This document shows positions 23,355 to 35,063 of a stretch of DNA of 64,000 nt, in pieces. A program made the position numbers and the translations under genes. Every line of letters starts with the position of its first letter. Position 1 is the first letter of the stretch. This DNA comes from Udeniomyces pyricola (lineage: Eukaryota > Basidiomycota > Tremellomycetes > Cystofilobasidiales > Mrakiaceae): assembly GCA_039545295.1 (NCBI GenBank), contig BCIK01000016.1, forward strand, positions 372,001-436,000, written 5' to 3'. Under the pieces are notes generated by a model. It had not been told where the DNA came from, did not search any database, and was given only the letters and a program-made list of their open reading frames with translations.

Positions 23355-26300
23355 CTATTTCTTGCCCTTGACAGCCTCCCTCGCATTCTTCTTGGTCTTT
23401 TCCACCCCTCTCTCCTTCTTAGTGCCGGCTCTGGTAGCCGGGGCACTTTTTTCTTCATCAACCATCACCTCCTCTCCATCTTCTCCATCTTCTCCATCTT
23501 CTCCATCTTCTTCTCCCTCTTCTCCCTCTTCTTCCTCTTCCGCCTTCTGCTTCGTCTTTGCTTTCTTGCCCGTCTCCGACGGACCCTCTTTGGTGGCGAA
23601 CCCAAACGTTTCGAGCGAGTTCTTGTTCTTGGTCTTGGCGGCGGATGAAGATGCGTCGCCGTGGCCGTCGTCGTCGGTTTCTTGTGCAGAGGGTTCCTTT
23701 TCTCCTACGTGCTTGAAGCGGAAGAGGGCTCTACGAATGAGCAAAAACATATACGAAAATAGGATGGTCAGTTGCTTGACAGTTACATCTTTTTGTTCGT
23801 ATATTGAGATTACAAGCGAGTAGGCTGGTAGGGGGTTGATTGGAGATAGCGAGGAAAGCATGGTTCGATCCGTACCTTTCTCGAGATTTTTTGTGGTCGA
23901 CGATAGGTTTGGGATACTTGAGCGCCGCAAAGGCCCCGGACGAGAGACGGGTATGAGGATCGTACAGATCTATGAAAGAAACCCCACATGTCCAAACGCA
24001 TAACACACGGTCAGTCTCTGTAAATATATATAAATGAAATCCCCGAATGGCCAACGAAGGATCGAAAGCTGACCTTTTCCTTTGAGGTTCTTTAGTTCCG
24101 GCACAAAGTGGCGAATGTAATCTCCGCTAGGGTCGGCTTTTTCCGCTTGTGAGACGGGAGCAAAGATGCGAAAGTAAGGCTGAGGGTCTGTACCGGTCGA
24201 AGCGGTCCATTGCCAACCTCCGTTGCTGAACCGGACATAGTGTGTGAGCGAGACAAAAGCGAAGACATAATGGATCAACATTTCCATTTCAGGAGACTGG
24301 GGATTGGCGAGTCTGGAGGATGATGTGGGAGGTGAGACAGAGGAGTGACGTGGGGAAGGACGACTTACTTGGAAGCGAGATCCCCATCGACGAATTGGGT
24401 CATGAAGTACCGCTCACCCAATCGCCAGTCGACGAGCAGATCCTACAGATCCGTATACACGAAAAGAAAATCGCCATTGTAAAGAGGTCCGCTGCTTGAG
24501 ATGGAGCGATTGCGGGTAAGATTGAACAAAAGAACCAGTAGAGGAGACATCGCGTACCTTGACGAGGAAGGAAGCAGCGATCATTCGAGCACGGTTGTGC
24601 ATCCATCCTTGTTGGTTCGCTTGACGCATAGCGGCATCGACGATAGGGTATCCCTAATGGAACGAAACCCATCATAGATGCAAGTTCAGATGAGGCGGCC
24701 ATGGAAACCTCAACTGGCACTGGATAGGAAGGGTAGATCACGAGCTCACCGTCTGGCCTAACTTCCAAGCTCGGAAGAGATCTCGGTCCGTCTCCCATTG
24801 GACTCCTCGGTAATGAACGTTGAAAGGTTGACCCCTGTTAAGATACAACAGAAGGGGACGATTAGAACGATGAGACGAGGCTTGGCGTGGTCTGACGAGC
24901 GAGACTTATAAACTTGTGGGCGATGCAGACTTACATGGAAACTCGAGGGAACGCCGCCATGATCTGGAAGGACGAAATGAGACGAAGAGTTTCAAGGTGC
25001 CAAAGGGTTTCAAGGTGTCAGTTCAGACATGAGCTCGACAAAGCAATCAATTTCCCATGAAAATCGAAACAAGAGGACGGAACCCACGTGATTATAGAAA
25101 TCTCGCCATGCGACTAGAGGATGGAGATGAGTGTACGTCAGTTTCGTCGTACTATACAACTTAAAGCGTATGTGTAAGCGCGTACCTTCACTGAGCCAGG
25201 TTCCAGGGCCAGTTCCTCGGGCATCGACGGGAAAGGTAACCTTGCAGATGCGAATAGTCTCGTTGAGGACTTGTCGAGGGGAGAGGATACCCGAAGTCAG
25301 GTATGGACTTTTGCATCGAGGATCAAGCAAAAAAAAAACACAAGTCAAATGAAATGAGACGAGTATCAGGGTGGCATATAAATGGTAATCGGACTGTGTC
25401 GAACTTGAACGACGTACCTCAGACGAGATGTATTATCCGCATCGGCATGATCCCGGTTGGTCTGGTATGCCCCGATACGAGTAGTTTTCGAGGAGGATGC
25501 AGTAGGAGGATCCGAGGGGAGAGGAGTGACCGCGCCGAGCTGTTTGGGTTGGGCCTTGGTCTCGAGGAAGCGGTGAAGCACCTGCAGGGAAAAGCGGCAA
25601 AGGATGCAGAAGAAAAAGAAAAACGACGAAAGGTATTGGCGTGGTCAAGATATGTCCACTCTGCTCATGAGGTGGTTACACGTAGAGAAAAAAGACACAA
25701 GACTCACTTGCATGGCCGTTTCCTCACCCTCGGGATGGACGAGTGCCATCATCGCCTTGTCTTTCTCTTCCAGCTCCCAGCCTTCGACCGTCTCCGGAAT
25801 CTCCATCCCTTTCGTCAACTTTTGCCACTCGTCCTTGGCCATTTCCTTGGCGTCGTTCGCCTCGGGCTCGTCCTTCATCTTGAGCAGCTCGGGGTGGTCT
25901 CCAATCATCGCCGACCAGACCTTGAACCAGGGTGAAAAGACCTTGTAGACGGAACCATCATCCTTGCCCTTCTTCTTGACGCCTCCAGGCTCAATCATGA
26001 GGCGGTCGTGCTTGCATCCAAAGTACAAGTCCTTGGCCTTGGAAAGTCGACAAAACTCAATGTCTCGCTCGAGCTCATCGACCTCGTACGACATGTTGGC
26101 CCAAACGGAACCCGCACCGACGGATTCGACCCAAGCCATGACGGTCTTGGGCAGCCGGTGGCGTGGCTCCGAGGGAGGAACCGAGAGGCAGAGTAGGGGA
26201 ATGTTGAGCTTAGATAATGGGTCAACGAGGGACCGGAGGTTACGGAAAAGAAAGTCGATGCGGCGACGAGATCGGTCGTGAGCAGTCCATTCGGCGGGAT

Positions 26301-27156
26301 TGAAGGGGAAGAGGACAAGGAGGGGATGGTTGTGCCGTTGAGCGTGATCGGAGGCGAGTGAGAGAGCAGTATTATCTTTGACTATGAGCATGTAGATGAC
26401 CCGTCATGGAAGGCGGTGTGGATACGTATGTATATGATTAATGAAGGGCGTTAGTCAGTTGAACCCAACAAGGTCGACAATCACAGGAATTCCCGCAGAA
26501 ACCACCCCTGAGAGGAGAACAAGCTTACGTCGCAAATCGTTCAATCGCATCCAGAATACAGTGCACTTTCCACCATCGGATTTGTGCTCGATATCTGAGG
26601 TTTCCTGCTCTGCAAGGAGCTTAGTGAGGATATCGTATGGAGGATTCTCGTCTTTGCGATCGGCGGCCTCGATGGTGCTGACGCGGGGATCTATCATCAT
26701 CAGCCGGTTGGGAAAGAGGATCGTAAGCATGTTGTCATCTTCTCATGAAGTATGTATACAGACAAGAGCAGACTCACAAATGTTGCCAGTGAAGAAATCC
26801 TCCTCGAGCGCGTCTCCTTCACCGTCTCCCTTTCCTGCTGTCTGTTTCTGATTGCTCCCAGCGGTCTGTTGGGACTTTGACGCGATCTCTGGGCCATCGT
26901 GTTCCTTTTCAAGCTTCTTGGGGCGCTTGGCGGAGGAGTCGACTGAGTCGGGAAGGGGTCGCTTGGATGGCATGGTGGGGTAGGTACGTCTGGCGAGGGT
27001 GTTGGGAGAGGGGAACGGAAGGGCAAGAACGGTCGGGTATGCGCGTGGGGGGCTGGCGAGGGTGTAAAACCGAGATTGAACTGCTGTGATGGGGTAGGGC
27101 AAGCGAGGGATGAGGGATACGAAGGTCAGAGAAGTCCGGATGGTTGAAAGAAGCAT
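23355..27156 (-). CDS. PHR1: Class I CPD deoxyribodipyrimidine photolyase
   Basis: Light-driven repair of cyclobutane pyrimidine dimers using FAD. Thirteen exons are phase-consistent: 27156-26778, 26690-26529, 26381-25708, 25581-25418, 25307-25186, 25113-25088, 24963-24935, 24834-24750, 24653-24558, 24442-24369, 24225-24074, 23969-23876, 23730-23355. They give 810 aa. The photolyase domain starts near residue 165 ([16 protein letters not shown]). FAD-domain hallmarks follow: [33 protein letters not shown] and NNGGWQW (~604), the last being a photolyase/cryptochrome signature. The first 61 residues resemble a mitochondrial presequence. A second in-frame ATG at 26973 starts MPSKRPLPD and leads into a KRPKK nuclear signal (749 aa), so dual targeting is plausible. 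The C-terminus adds a Lys/Glu-rich tail with GED repeats absent from compact bacterial enzymes. Confidence 0.93.
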
Positions 27157-28164
27157 CCAAGGGGTGGCTGGAAGGAGCCAAAGGTCAGGTCAGACTACTG
27201 CACGAAGCCAGATTGTTCAGAGACGGCCGGACGCGATCGTCCTCACGTCGATCGATGACGCAAGCAGCGCTCTTGATCGTCGTTGCGGCCGGAAACAAAA
27301 CGACGTCACGCGTCAAGCATGCATCCAGATCAATCGACGTGTCTAATTGCTCAACACGTCTTTATAGATATACAGTCAACTCTCTATATATTCTCCACGT
27401 CGTGGACCCTCTCAATTCCAAATCCATACTACCTCTATACTCATAGCCTTTTGGATCCACCGATTAGGTGATAGGCTAAGTAAATAGGGGCTGGATCAAG
27501 CGTCAGCTGACGCGTCTTTACGAGCACCTCCAACCAGCTCCAACTTTGCGCGTTGCGAATAGTTGTACGGATGCCGACCACGTACTTGTGGAAAATCCCC
27601 TGATCAACATCAAGCTGCCAAACATTGCTCATGACGTCGCCATGGCGATATATCTGTCACCCCCTGCCACCACAGAGGCCACCTGCCAGCTGAGGTCCAC
27701 TCTCTGCACGGCACCCGCCTCCGTTCACCGGCCACAGATCACGACAGGATGCGAATCGATTTCTCCTAAACTTTCCCATCCTTCATCTACAGGTGACCTG
27801 TGGTCTTTAATTGTCCCATAGGTTTTGCCACATCTATCTCGCGGAATGTATGATGTCTCGTCTAGAATGGTTCGTATTATCTTGTCATTTCTCGCTGCTT
27901 TGACTTTTGGTCGTTTAACCATCATTGGTCGCCGCTGCTCACAACACAGGACTCATGTGCGGACGGGGACGAGGCGAACTTGGTCAGGACGTGTACGTGT
28001 ACGTTGCTCTCTCAAGGTTGCTGTCTGTCCCTCATGTAATTGTGCGAGCTCTTTCGATGTCTAGTTCTTTTGTTGTGCTATATGATATGTGTGTTCGATA
28101 TATTGTGTTCTTCGCATCGAGCTTCTTCGCATCATGAGTGAATTTTGAGTGCACGGAATGAGAA

Positions 28165-28375
28165 AAAAATTGTCTGGTTCAGCCAGTCCCTGACGATGTC
28201 TGGGTCAAGTTGACCCATGCGAGGCCTGGGAACAGAGAAAAAGGCAGGGCTACCCAGGAATGATATGAACCTATCTAGTCCTGGGTCAAGTTGACCCAGA
28301 TGGATCTGGGACTGGCTGAACCGACCTGGGATCAAAGGCCTGGGTCAAAACACCCCGCGCATTTCCCACAGTGCC
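28165..28375. repeat. Palindrome-rich dispersed element, copy B, with inverted repeats
   Basis: A perfect 15-bp inverted pair, GGTTCAGCCAGTCCC at 28176-28190 and its complement at 28308-28322, frames two copies of a palindrome. That palindrome is TGGGTCAA-G-TTGACCCA (near 28200 and 28281). The element then runs through CCTGGGATCAAAGGCCTGGGTCAAA to a closing ATTTCCCACAGTG, matching the end of copy A. It has no coding capacity, so it could be a MITE-like element. Confidence 0.7.
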
Positions 28376-28907
28376 TGGCGCCCATCGTATCTCCCTCGCG
28401 AGCAATCAAACTACACGACGTGAGGACGAACCCATGAGCATCGGACCGCATGGAACGACATTAGTGATGTTTGTGCCGAGGCTCGAGAATGTCAGAGGTG
28501 ATGACATGCCGCAGGGCTCAGGGTCACGGTGGTGGAGCAGGGCTACTAATCATATGATATATATCGGTTCGAGGGCGCGGGATGCGGACTAGGGGGCCAA
28601 GCCGGTACGTACGTAACGCGTAGGTCGACCAGCAGGCAAGAAGTCGTTTGAGATAAATGTCGAGTACTGTACGTAGGAAAGTATGTGATGATAGTTGTTG
28701 GTATGTACAGTTCAGGGCGAGTGATAGAGTTGGAAGATGGTAGTGGCAGTGCAATGGGCAACAATATATGCGAAGACGGTATATCATCTACTCGAAGGTG
28801 CTGCATCAGAGGAGCTCCTATCATTCTGTGTGCAGTCAATCACAAAGCACGGAAACGCGAGCCGTGAGATCGGCCAGCTTTTTTTCTTCTTCTTCTTTCG
28901 ATTTCGT

Positions 28908-28980
28908 CCCAGCCAAAAAAAGCTCGAGAAGTTGCTTTCTGCAGGCCTTGCGCGCAGTTCAAGCTTTTTTTTTGGCTGGG
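28908..28980. repeat. Inverted repeat able to form a long stem-loop
   Basis: CCCAGCCAAAAAAAGCT at 28908-28924 faces AGCTTTTTTTTTGGCTGGG at 28962-28980. The arms match apart from two extra T residues and are separated by 37 nt. No gene ends within 1 kb, so it does not look like a simple terminator. Confidence 0.8.
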
Positions 28981-30020
28981 GATTTTAATGATGCTCGACC
29001 GCTCAGCTTTATTCATAGTTGGTCGCCGCCAGGAATCCAGTTCGTTTCATTGCCAGTAGGAGGTCGATAAGACCAAGTAGCATCGAACAAGCATGATATG
29101 CCACGCAGCAAAAGCTATAGTGGAAACGAATGAAAGGTAAAGAGGAGAAAGAAAAAGACCCCAGGCAACTCTGAAGCCGATCATGCCTGGAGTACGTTGG
29201 TTGGGGCCGGAGGCGTAAAGATCGTGCATACAGTCGAGGGCGTATCTCACACAGGTCTCTCATGGCCTGTGATCCTTGTGAAGACCAATGGCAAAGTCTT
29301 GTCCAAACGATCAGATGGGCGATGCGCACCTAGCGAAAAATCCGAAAGGGTCCAAGTGCACAACCAGACCAGACCGCAAGCCACAGTACTGAACGACGCC
29401 GTGTCGGGTCAGCATCAGTATATGAGTTGCATATCCTGAACAATTGCAGTTTCATGATCTGGCTGGGGGAAGATTGTGGGATCGAGGGAGAAAAAAAGGT
29501 TGAAAGAGGGGAAAGAAGGGGGAAAAGGTGAAAAAAAGGGGGAAATCGGAGGATGCCTGTGTTCATGGCCAGTCAAAGGTGAGACAGATTCTTCCCGACC
29601 CGGCTGTTTACCTGGGCAAAGTCGCCCTGTATTCAAAGTAAGAATCCTGTCACATGTCACACTGCCTAGACGTACGTTCTACCCCGTCAACATCCAACGT
29701 CGACACTGGCAGCAGCTCCGAGTTGTCAACGAAATACACATGACGCAGCTATGGCGGCAAGATCGATACAGAGCGCCGGTCGCCAGAGCGTAACGGCGAC
29801 TTGGCCAAGGCAAAAAAAAGATTGTATAAACCGGTGTGAACGGAGAGCAGACCCTCGACTAATGAAAGCCGCTGGCCGTGCAGGTGAAGGAGGAGAGGAG
29901 AGCAAGACAAAACGCTAGGCTAGGCTAAAGGGGACACCGAACCAAGTGACAAAGGCGCGCGCAGGGCGGAAAAACGGAACAAAGTGGGACGACCGAGAAA
30001 GCCATGAAAACTTTCACAGT

Positions 30021-31133
30021 TTAGTTGTCACTTTTGCTAACGTCCTTGTAGGCGAGAGCCATCTCCTCGCCAAGAGCAGCAACGACAGTGATAGCGAGCT
30101 CCTTGCCGGCGTCGAAGAGGTCAGAGATCTCCTGGCCGAGCTTGCCCTCGGGAAGCTTGACGTCGTCCTTGGCGTTTCCCTCGTCGTCCATAAGGTTGAG
30201 GAAACTGTCGAGCAGAGAAGAGGATGCCAGTCATGAGCTTGAGAACACGACGATGTCGAAGGTTGATGATGGAAAAAAGTCGGAAGAAAAAGATAAGGTC
30301 GCAACATGCTGGCCCAAAAAACTCACCCGTCGTCAACGTTGACGAGCTGGAACTCGGTTCGGGTAACGATGGGAGCCTCCATGTTGTGGGTGGAGGGAGA
30401 GATGCTAAGAGACAAGGAAAGTAAGAAATACAAGTCAGCGACCAAGCGCAGTGCGAACAGCATTCAAGCATCGAACGAGAAACGAGACGACTTACTCCTC
30501 AAGCTTCTTGAAAGTGAAGATCTATTGGGCGCGAGGACCGACAGACACGACAAGGATACACGTGAGGCAGCGCGAAGAGGTAGCATATGGTCCAGGTCGT
30601 CAGTTGCCCAGTCACAGTCACCATCGTGGACAAGCAATTCCCACGCCACACCCAGTTGCCGTTCCACACAGAAAACGACCAATGAAACAGCGAAGCCAGC
30701 CGAAAACGGGACCCCTCGATACAAGTCAAAACCGTCAACTCACGTCGGTGGCGATCAAGTGGACCTTGGCGTGTCCGTGCTTGCCTGGAACGGAGACGAG
30801 TGCATAGAGGGTTATCAAGGTGGGGAAAGCAACAATCGTCAGTCCTTTGCGTCGCAAGACCAGTCCTCGAACTCCTCTCGGGGCGCGACATGCTCCAAGT
30901 TTCTCGCTTCAAGTTTCAACTTTGTTCCCCCGCCTCTGTGTCTCATCCCCACTTGTGAGCAACACGATCAACTTACCGGTCTTAGAGGTCGACATATCAA
31001 TGATCTTGCAAGGTCGGCCCTTGATGACGACGTGTCCACCCTTCCTGAGGGCCGAACACTGAATGGGGAAGGTGTTGGAGGCACCGGCGGAACCACCGAC
31101 AAAGTCAACATCGTGCGCGGAATCGTCGGCCAT
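30021..31133 (-). CDS. HYP2: Translation factor eIF5A
   Basis: Hypusine-containing factor that helps ribosomes past difficult peptide bonds and in termination. Five exons, 31133-30977, 30784-30744, 30521-30496, 30404-30327 and 30204-30021, give 161 aa, the usual length. It starts [14 protein letters not shown]. The hypusination loop [11 protein letters not shown] is intact, with the modified Lys at position 54 and the loop itself split by intron 1. The end reads [17 protein letters not shown]. Exon 3 is only 26 nt. No second eIF5A copy is seen in the window. Confidence 0.97.
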
Positions 31134-32442
31134 TTTGAAGTGTACGGTGAGGTCTGTGGGAGAGAAGGTAGAGAGGATGAGAAACGAGGGCGAGGCAGAT
31201 AGACAAAGCGCAAGAGTTTGAACAGAAAGGATGCGTACGGGAAGGGGAGGAGACGAGGAAGGGCGGGGCGGGTGGACGAGGCGAAAAAGAGAGAAGAGGA
31301 GAAGGGGAGACCGCAAGCCAAGCCGCGAAAAAGAGCCTGATTCTTTCGCCAGTCTGATCGAGCGGGGCACAGGTGAAAACGCCCATCCCCTCCGTCGTCA
31401 CGTTCGCCCCGCTTAACCATCAAATCCATGGCTTGCCATTCATCGTGGACGGGCGCTTGTGTAGACACTCATCCTACACGCCCAATTATGAGATTGACCG
31501 CTCGCTTGTAATCTCATCGCAGTCTCAGACGTTATTCCCAACAAACAGCATCACACACCCGCACACCATTCACTCATGCGCCAACGTCTACGGCCGCCGT
31601 CTAGTTACGTTCCAGGATTCTCGTTTAATTTGTACTTTTAACCAAGTCTATATATGCGTGCATTTTCGACCGTCATAAACTGACAATCAACTCGGCGTGT
31701 TCGATTGGCCGGCAGTATAACCGGCGGGACAGCCGCACCATATGATTTTCCGTCGCACCAGAGGGCAACGAGATATCTCCTTAAATAAGTCTAGAACATA
31801 CGCCTTGACATATATAAATGACTCAAAGTTTAATCGAGGGATCAGGCCCCTCATATGGTATATATGCAGTGAACAAAGTCGGTCGCCATCGGAATATAAT
31901 TAATCACACAACGTTGAATTTCGGCCAAATCCACCCCGTGCTGCTGCTTCGCTCCACCCTCGACCTTTCTCAACCACCCACGTACCCATCAATCATCCCA
32001 CCATGGCCCACAAACGTAGGCTTCCTTCTCCATTCTGACACTCCCTGTGCTCTCTTGATCGTTCCATCCAACTGACGCCCTGCTCGTTCTTTATCGTTCT
32101 TCTCCAGGCGCAAAACGATCAGTCCGAGAGGCAAACCGAACCAAATCGTTCGTCTTCTCCTCGGACCTTGTTTTTACGATTCACCTCTGATCTAGCATGC
32201 TAGACTTTTACTTGAGATTACTACGAATCCAAGAATATCACGCTTGTTTGAGAGATAGATCGAGGTTGTGCTATTCAAGTTCCGTAATGTCAATATCCTC
32301 GGGCACTAACCATGTCTCCTGTCCTTTCTCTCTCTCTCTCTCTCTCGACCCTTCACACTCTCTCACTCTTTCCCATGCCATCCAATCCAGCGGAACTGAT
32401 CGTGCTCCAAACCAACACGAAGAAGACCGGGATCTCGCCAAG
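31134..32442. other. Divergent promoter region between eIF5A and the CCDC137-like gene
   Basis: 1.3 kb shared by two genes transcribed away from each other. The eIF5A side (31134-31330) is purine-rich on the + strand, that is, a pyrimidine-rich leader for eIF5A. A CT-repeat (about 32325-32345) precedes the start of the + gene. No coding exon is supported. Confidence 0.55.
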
Positions 32443-33544
32443 ATGCCCAAGAACGCGATGCGTGTCTTGCTTTCTGCGCAGACCCGAGAAGACTATCGGA
32501 AGAGGAAGAGGGAGGAGGCGGAAGGTGGGGCAAGTGTCGGTAACAAGAAGGGCAAGGGAAAGGTGAGTCTTGTCGTTAGTCTAACCGGGCCGAGAGGCGT
32601 GAGGCAGGGGGTGTATAAGGGAGGAGTTGAGTCAGAGGGTGGGGCTAATGGAGACGAAACACAAGGGGACGGGATAAAGGACAAGGGAAGCGGGGGGGGG
32701 GGCTCTTACAACCGCTGCGCAATCTTCTTTGTCCACTTCAAATCCTGATTATTAGTGTAACTTCTGACGTCCTTTGCCCTCTTTTGATGCTTCTGTGCAG
32801 TCAACCCCCGCGACTGCAACCACCACCACCGCGTCCACATCCTCTTCGGCTACCAACAAACCCTCTCAAACGAGCTCGGCTTCGGCTTCGAGCAGCACGG
32901 CTCTCAAAATCCAGCCCAACGAGTCCCTGCTTCACTTCAACCGGCGTGTTGAAGACTCTCTTCGATCGTCGGTAGCGATCGCGGCCAAGAGCGCCCGGAC
33001 GCATTCGACAGAGATTGAGCGTGCCGAGCGGGAGGAGAGGAAGTTGAAGCACGATGAGCGGGTTAGGAAGCAGACGGAGAAGGCGAAAGGGAAGGGCAAA
33101 GCTAAGCAAGAAGCTGAGGATGAGGACGACGAGGAGGAAGACGAGGAAGGAGAAGGTGCAGGAGGGGCCAAGAAGAAAGCCAAATCGACTCCTTCATCCC
33201 AACCGACCACCACCTCTGGTGCCTCCTCTGCTCCACCCGTCGACAAACACGCCGCGCGAGGCCTGACGGACTTTGCTAAAGCGCAGTCTTCATCAGCTCC
33301 GCGAAGACTCAACGACATTGCCATGGCCCCTCCTACGCTGACGTTGCCGAGGTTTGCGTCCAAGGCCATCAAGGCCAACGCGGCGGCCGCCGGAAGTGAG
33401 GGTGCAACGGAAGGGATGGCGAGTAAGTTGGGGTTGAGTTTGGCGCAGGCGAGGATCTTGGAGGAGGAGAGGGAGAGAGTCATTTTGAGGTATCGAGAGT
33501 TGAAGGAACGGAGGGGCATCAAGGCCGAGATGGGCATGGAGTAA
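32443..33544 (+). CDS. Basic coiled-coil protein, CCDC137-like (probably nucleolar)
   Basis: Exons 32443-32562 and 32801-33544 give 287 aa. The start MPKNAMRVLLSAQTREDYRK follows a good context (CCAAG-ATG). A short conserved-looking block, IQPNESLLHFNRRVEDSL, recalls the core of CCDC137-type proteins. It is followed by a long charged helix with KGKGKAK, an acidic EEDEEGEG patch, and a C-terminal LAQARILEEERERVILRYRE helix. Low-complexity Ser/Thr stretches flank the core. Nuclear or nucleolar location is inferred from the basic clusters. The family assignment is tentative; the gene itself is well supported by its exon phases. Confidence 0.75.
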
Positions 33545-34022
33545 GATGGGTATATGGACTCGGACCAGAGGCGGTCGTTTGGAAGGGGATCGGAGGGTCT
33601 TATTCCTTGTCTTTTTTTTTTCGTTGGATCGTATGTGATCTTTTGAGGATGAGATGAGACGGGGAAGCTCAGAACACTACTGATAGGATAGGAGATGGTC
33701 CAAAGTTGCGCTAAATATTGCTCTATATGCATCATGATGTTGTTTGACATTTGACACTCGTGCCCTACGCGACCAATCTCAAGACTCGCGTCAAGCTACA
33801 ACACAGCAAAACTGCATATATCAGATAAGTGATGCAAAACAATACTCCTGAAGAAAATGAGTTAACAAGAAACAACCCTTGAAGTAACGATCCCAGCTGA
33901 TCTGGTATCGTTGTCGTATCTGCAACCTATTCTCCCATACCATTCTCCCGCTTCGTTCTCCCACCAAACCTCTCCCTTCCAGATATTGACCAAAGCACAT
34001 CTCACATCCTTCTATAACTCCG
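33545..34022. other. Convergent 3' spacer
   Basis: 478 bp between the stops of the CCDC137-like gene (+) and the potassium channel (-). No exon seen. Confidence 0.65.
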
Positions 34023-35012
34023 TCAGCTCCTTCCTTCTCCACCACCAGCACCAATACTACTACGACTCCGTTCCTCTTCTAGCGCCCGCAAGAGCCGCTC
34101 GACGAGCCTTCCTTGGGACTCGACCGTTTCCCGCAATGCATCAATCTGTCCAGAGAGGGCCTCTTGGTTTCGAGCGAGCTACACAACAGGGGAGAAAGGG
34201 AAAAAGGAGGATAGGAGAAGAAAGGAATGAGGGGGGGGGGGGAGGGAGATGAGGAGATAAGAAAGGCGCGAATGTTGAAAAAAGCAGGCATTTCGAGTGT
34301 CAGCACCTGAGATATGGCAACTTGACAAACACCAAACCCTATACTAAACCGACGACATAAGCGAGGAAAAAGAAAAGTAAAAGAAAACTATGTACCTTGA
34401 GATTACTGAGATCCGTCCGACTCATGCCACTTTCATCTCCACCACCGCTGCTTTCTCCCCGATGGCTCTCCACATTCTTACCCTCGCGTTTCCGTAAGCC
34501 CCCTCCTCCTCCTCCCAAGCCTCTTGCCGAGGAAGCTGGTGGAGGGCTCATCATAGACAAAGTCGGTAATCTCGACCTAGCAGTAGTGGTAGTAGTAGTC
34601 GCGTCCTGCTTCTCCTCTCCTCTTCCTCCTCCCCCTTCTTCATCGCCGTCGTCATCGTTCAAGAACCCTTTGAATCTCTCCTCCTCTTCCCTTTCCTCCT
34701 CCTCTTCGTCCATCCCATTCGGATGCAGGGCGTATCCACCATGAAGCGGGTTTGGCCCTCGACGTGGTTGTTGATGCTGCGGCTGTTGGCGCGATGGTTT
34801 GTGAGGGTTAGACGATGTCGAAAGGGGGTCATCAGAAAGGTGATGAGGAGCGGAAGAGGAAGGAGAACGAAGATCAGGCGTTGACGCATGGGACGGGGTG
34901 GGAGATAGAGGCGAGACGCCAATGTGCTATCGGTGTGATTCACGGCCAAACAGGGGAGAGTTGGAGACAATGAATTCCAGAGGACAGCACCGATAGACAG
35001 GGGAGATGGATC

Positions 35013-35063
<51 letters not shown>

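Larger units (their letters stand above)
27157..30020. other. 2.9-kb gene-poor interval
   Basis: Between the photolyase start (-) and the eIF5A stop (-). It contains the second palindrome-rich element (28165-28375) and a stem-loop (28908-28980). Short open frames lack coding character and splice chains. The last few hundred bases before 30021 should hold the eIF5A 3' UTR and terminator. Confidence 0.55.

Noticed and set aside
23362..23823. 153-aa Ser-rich frame on the + strand
   Set aside because: Antisense to the GED-repeat tail of the photolyase.
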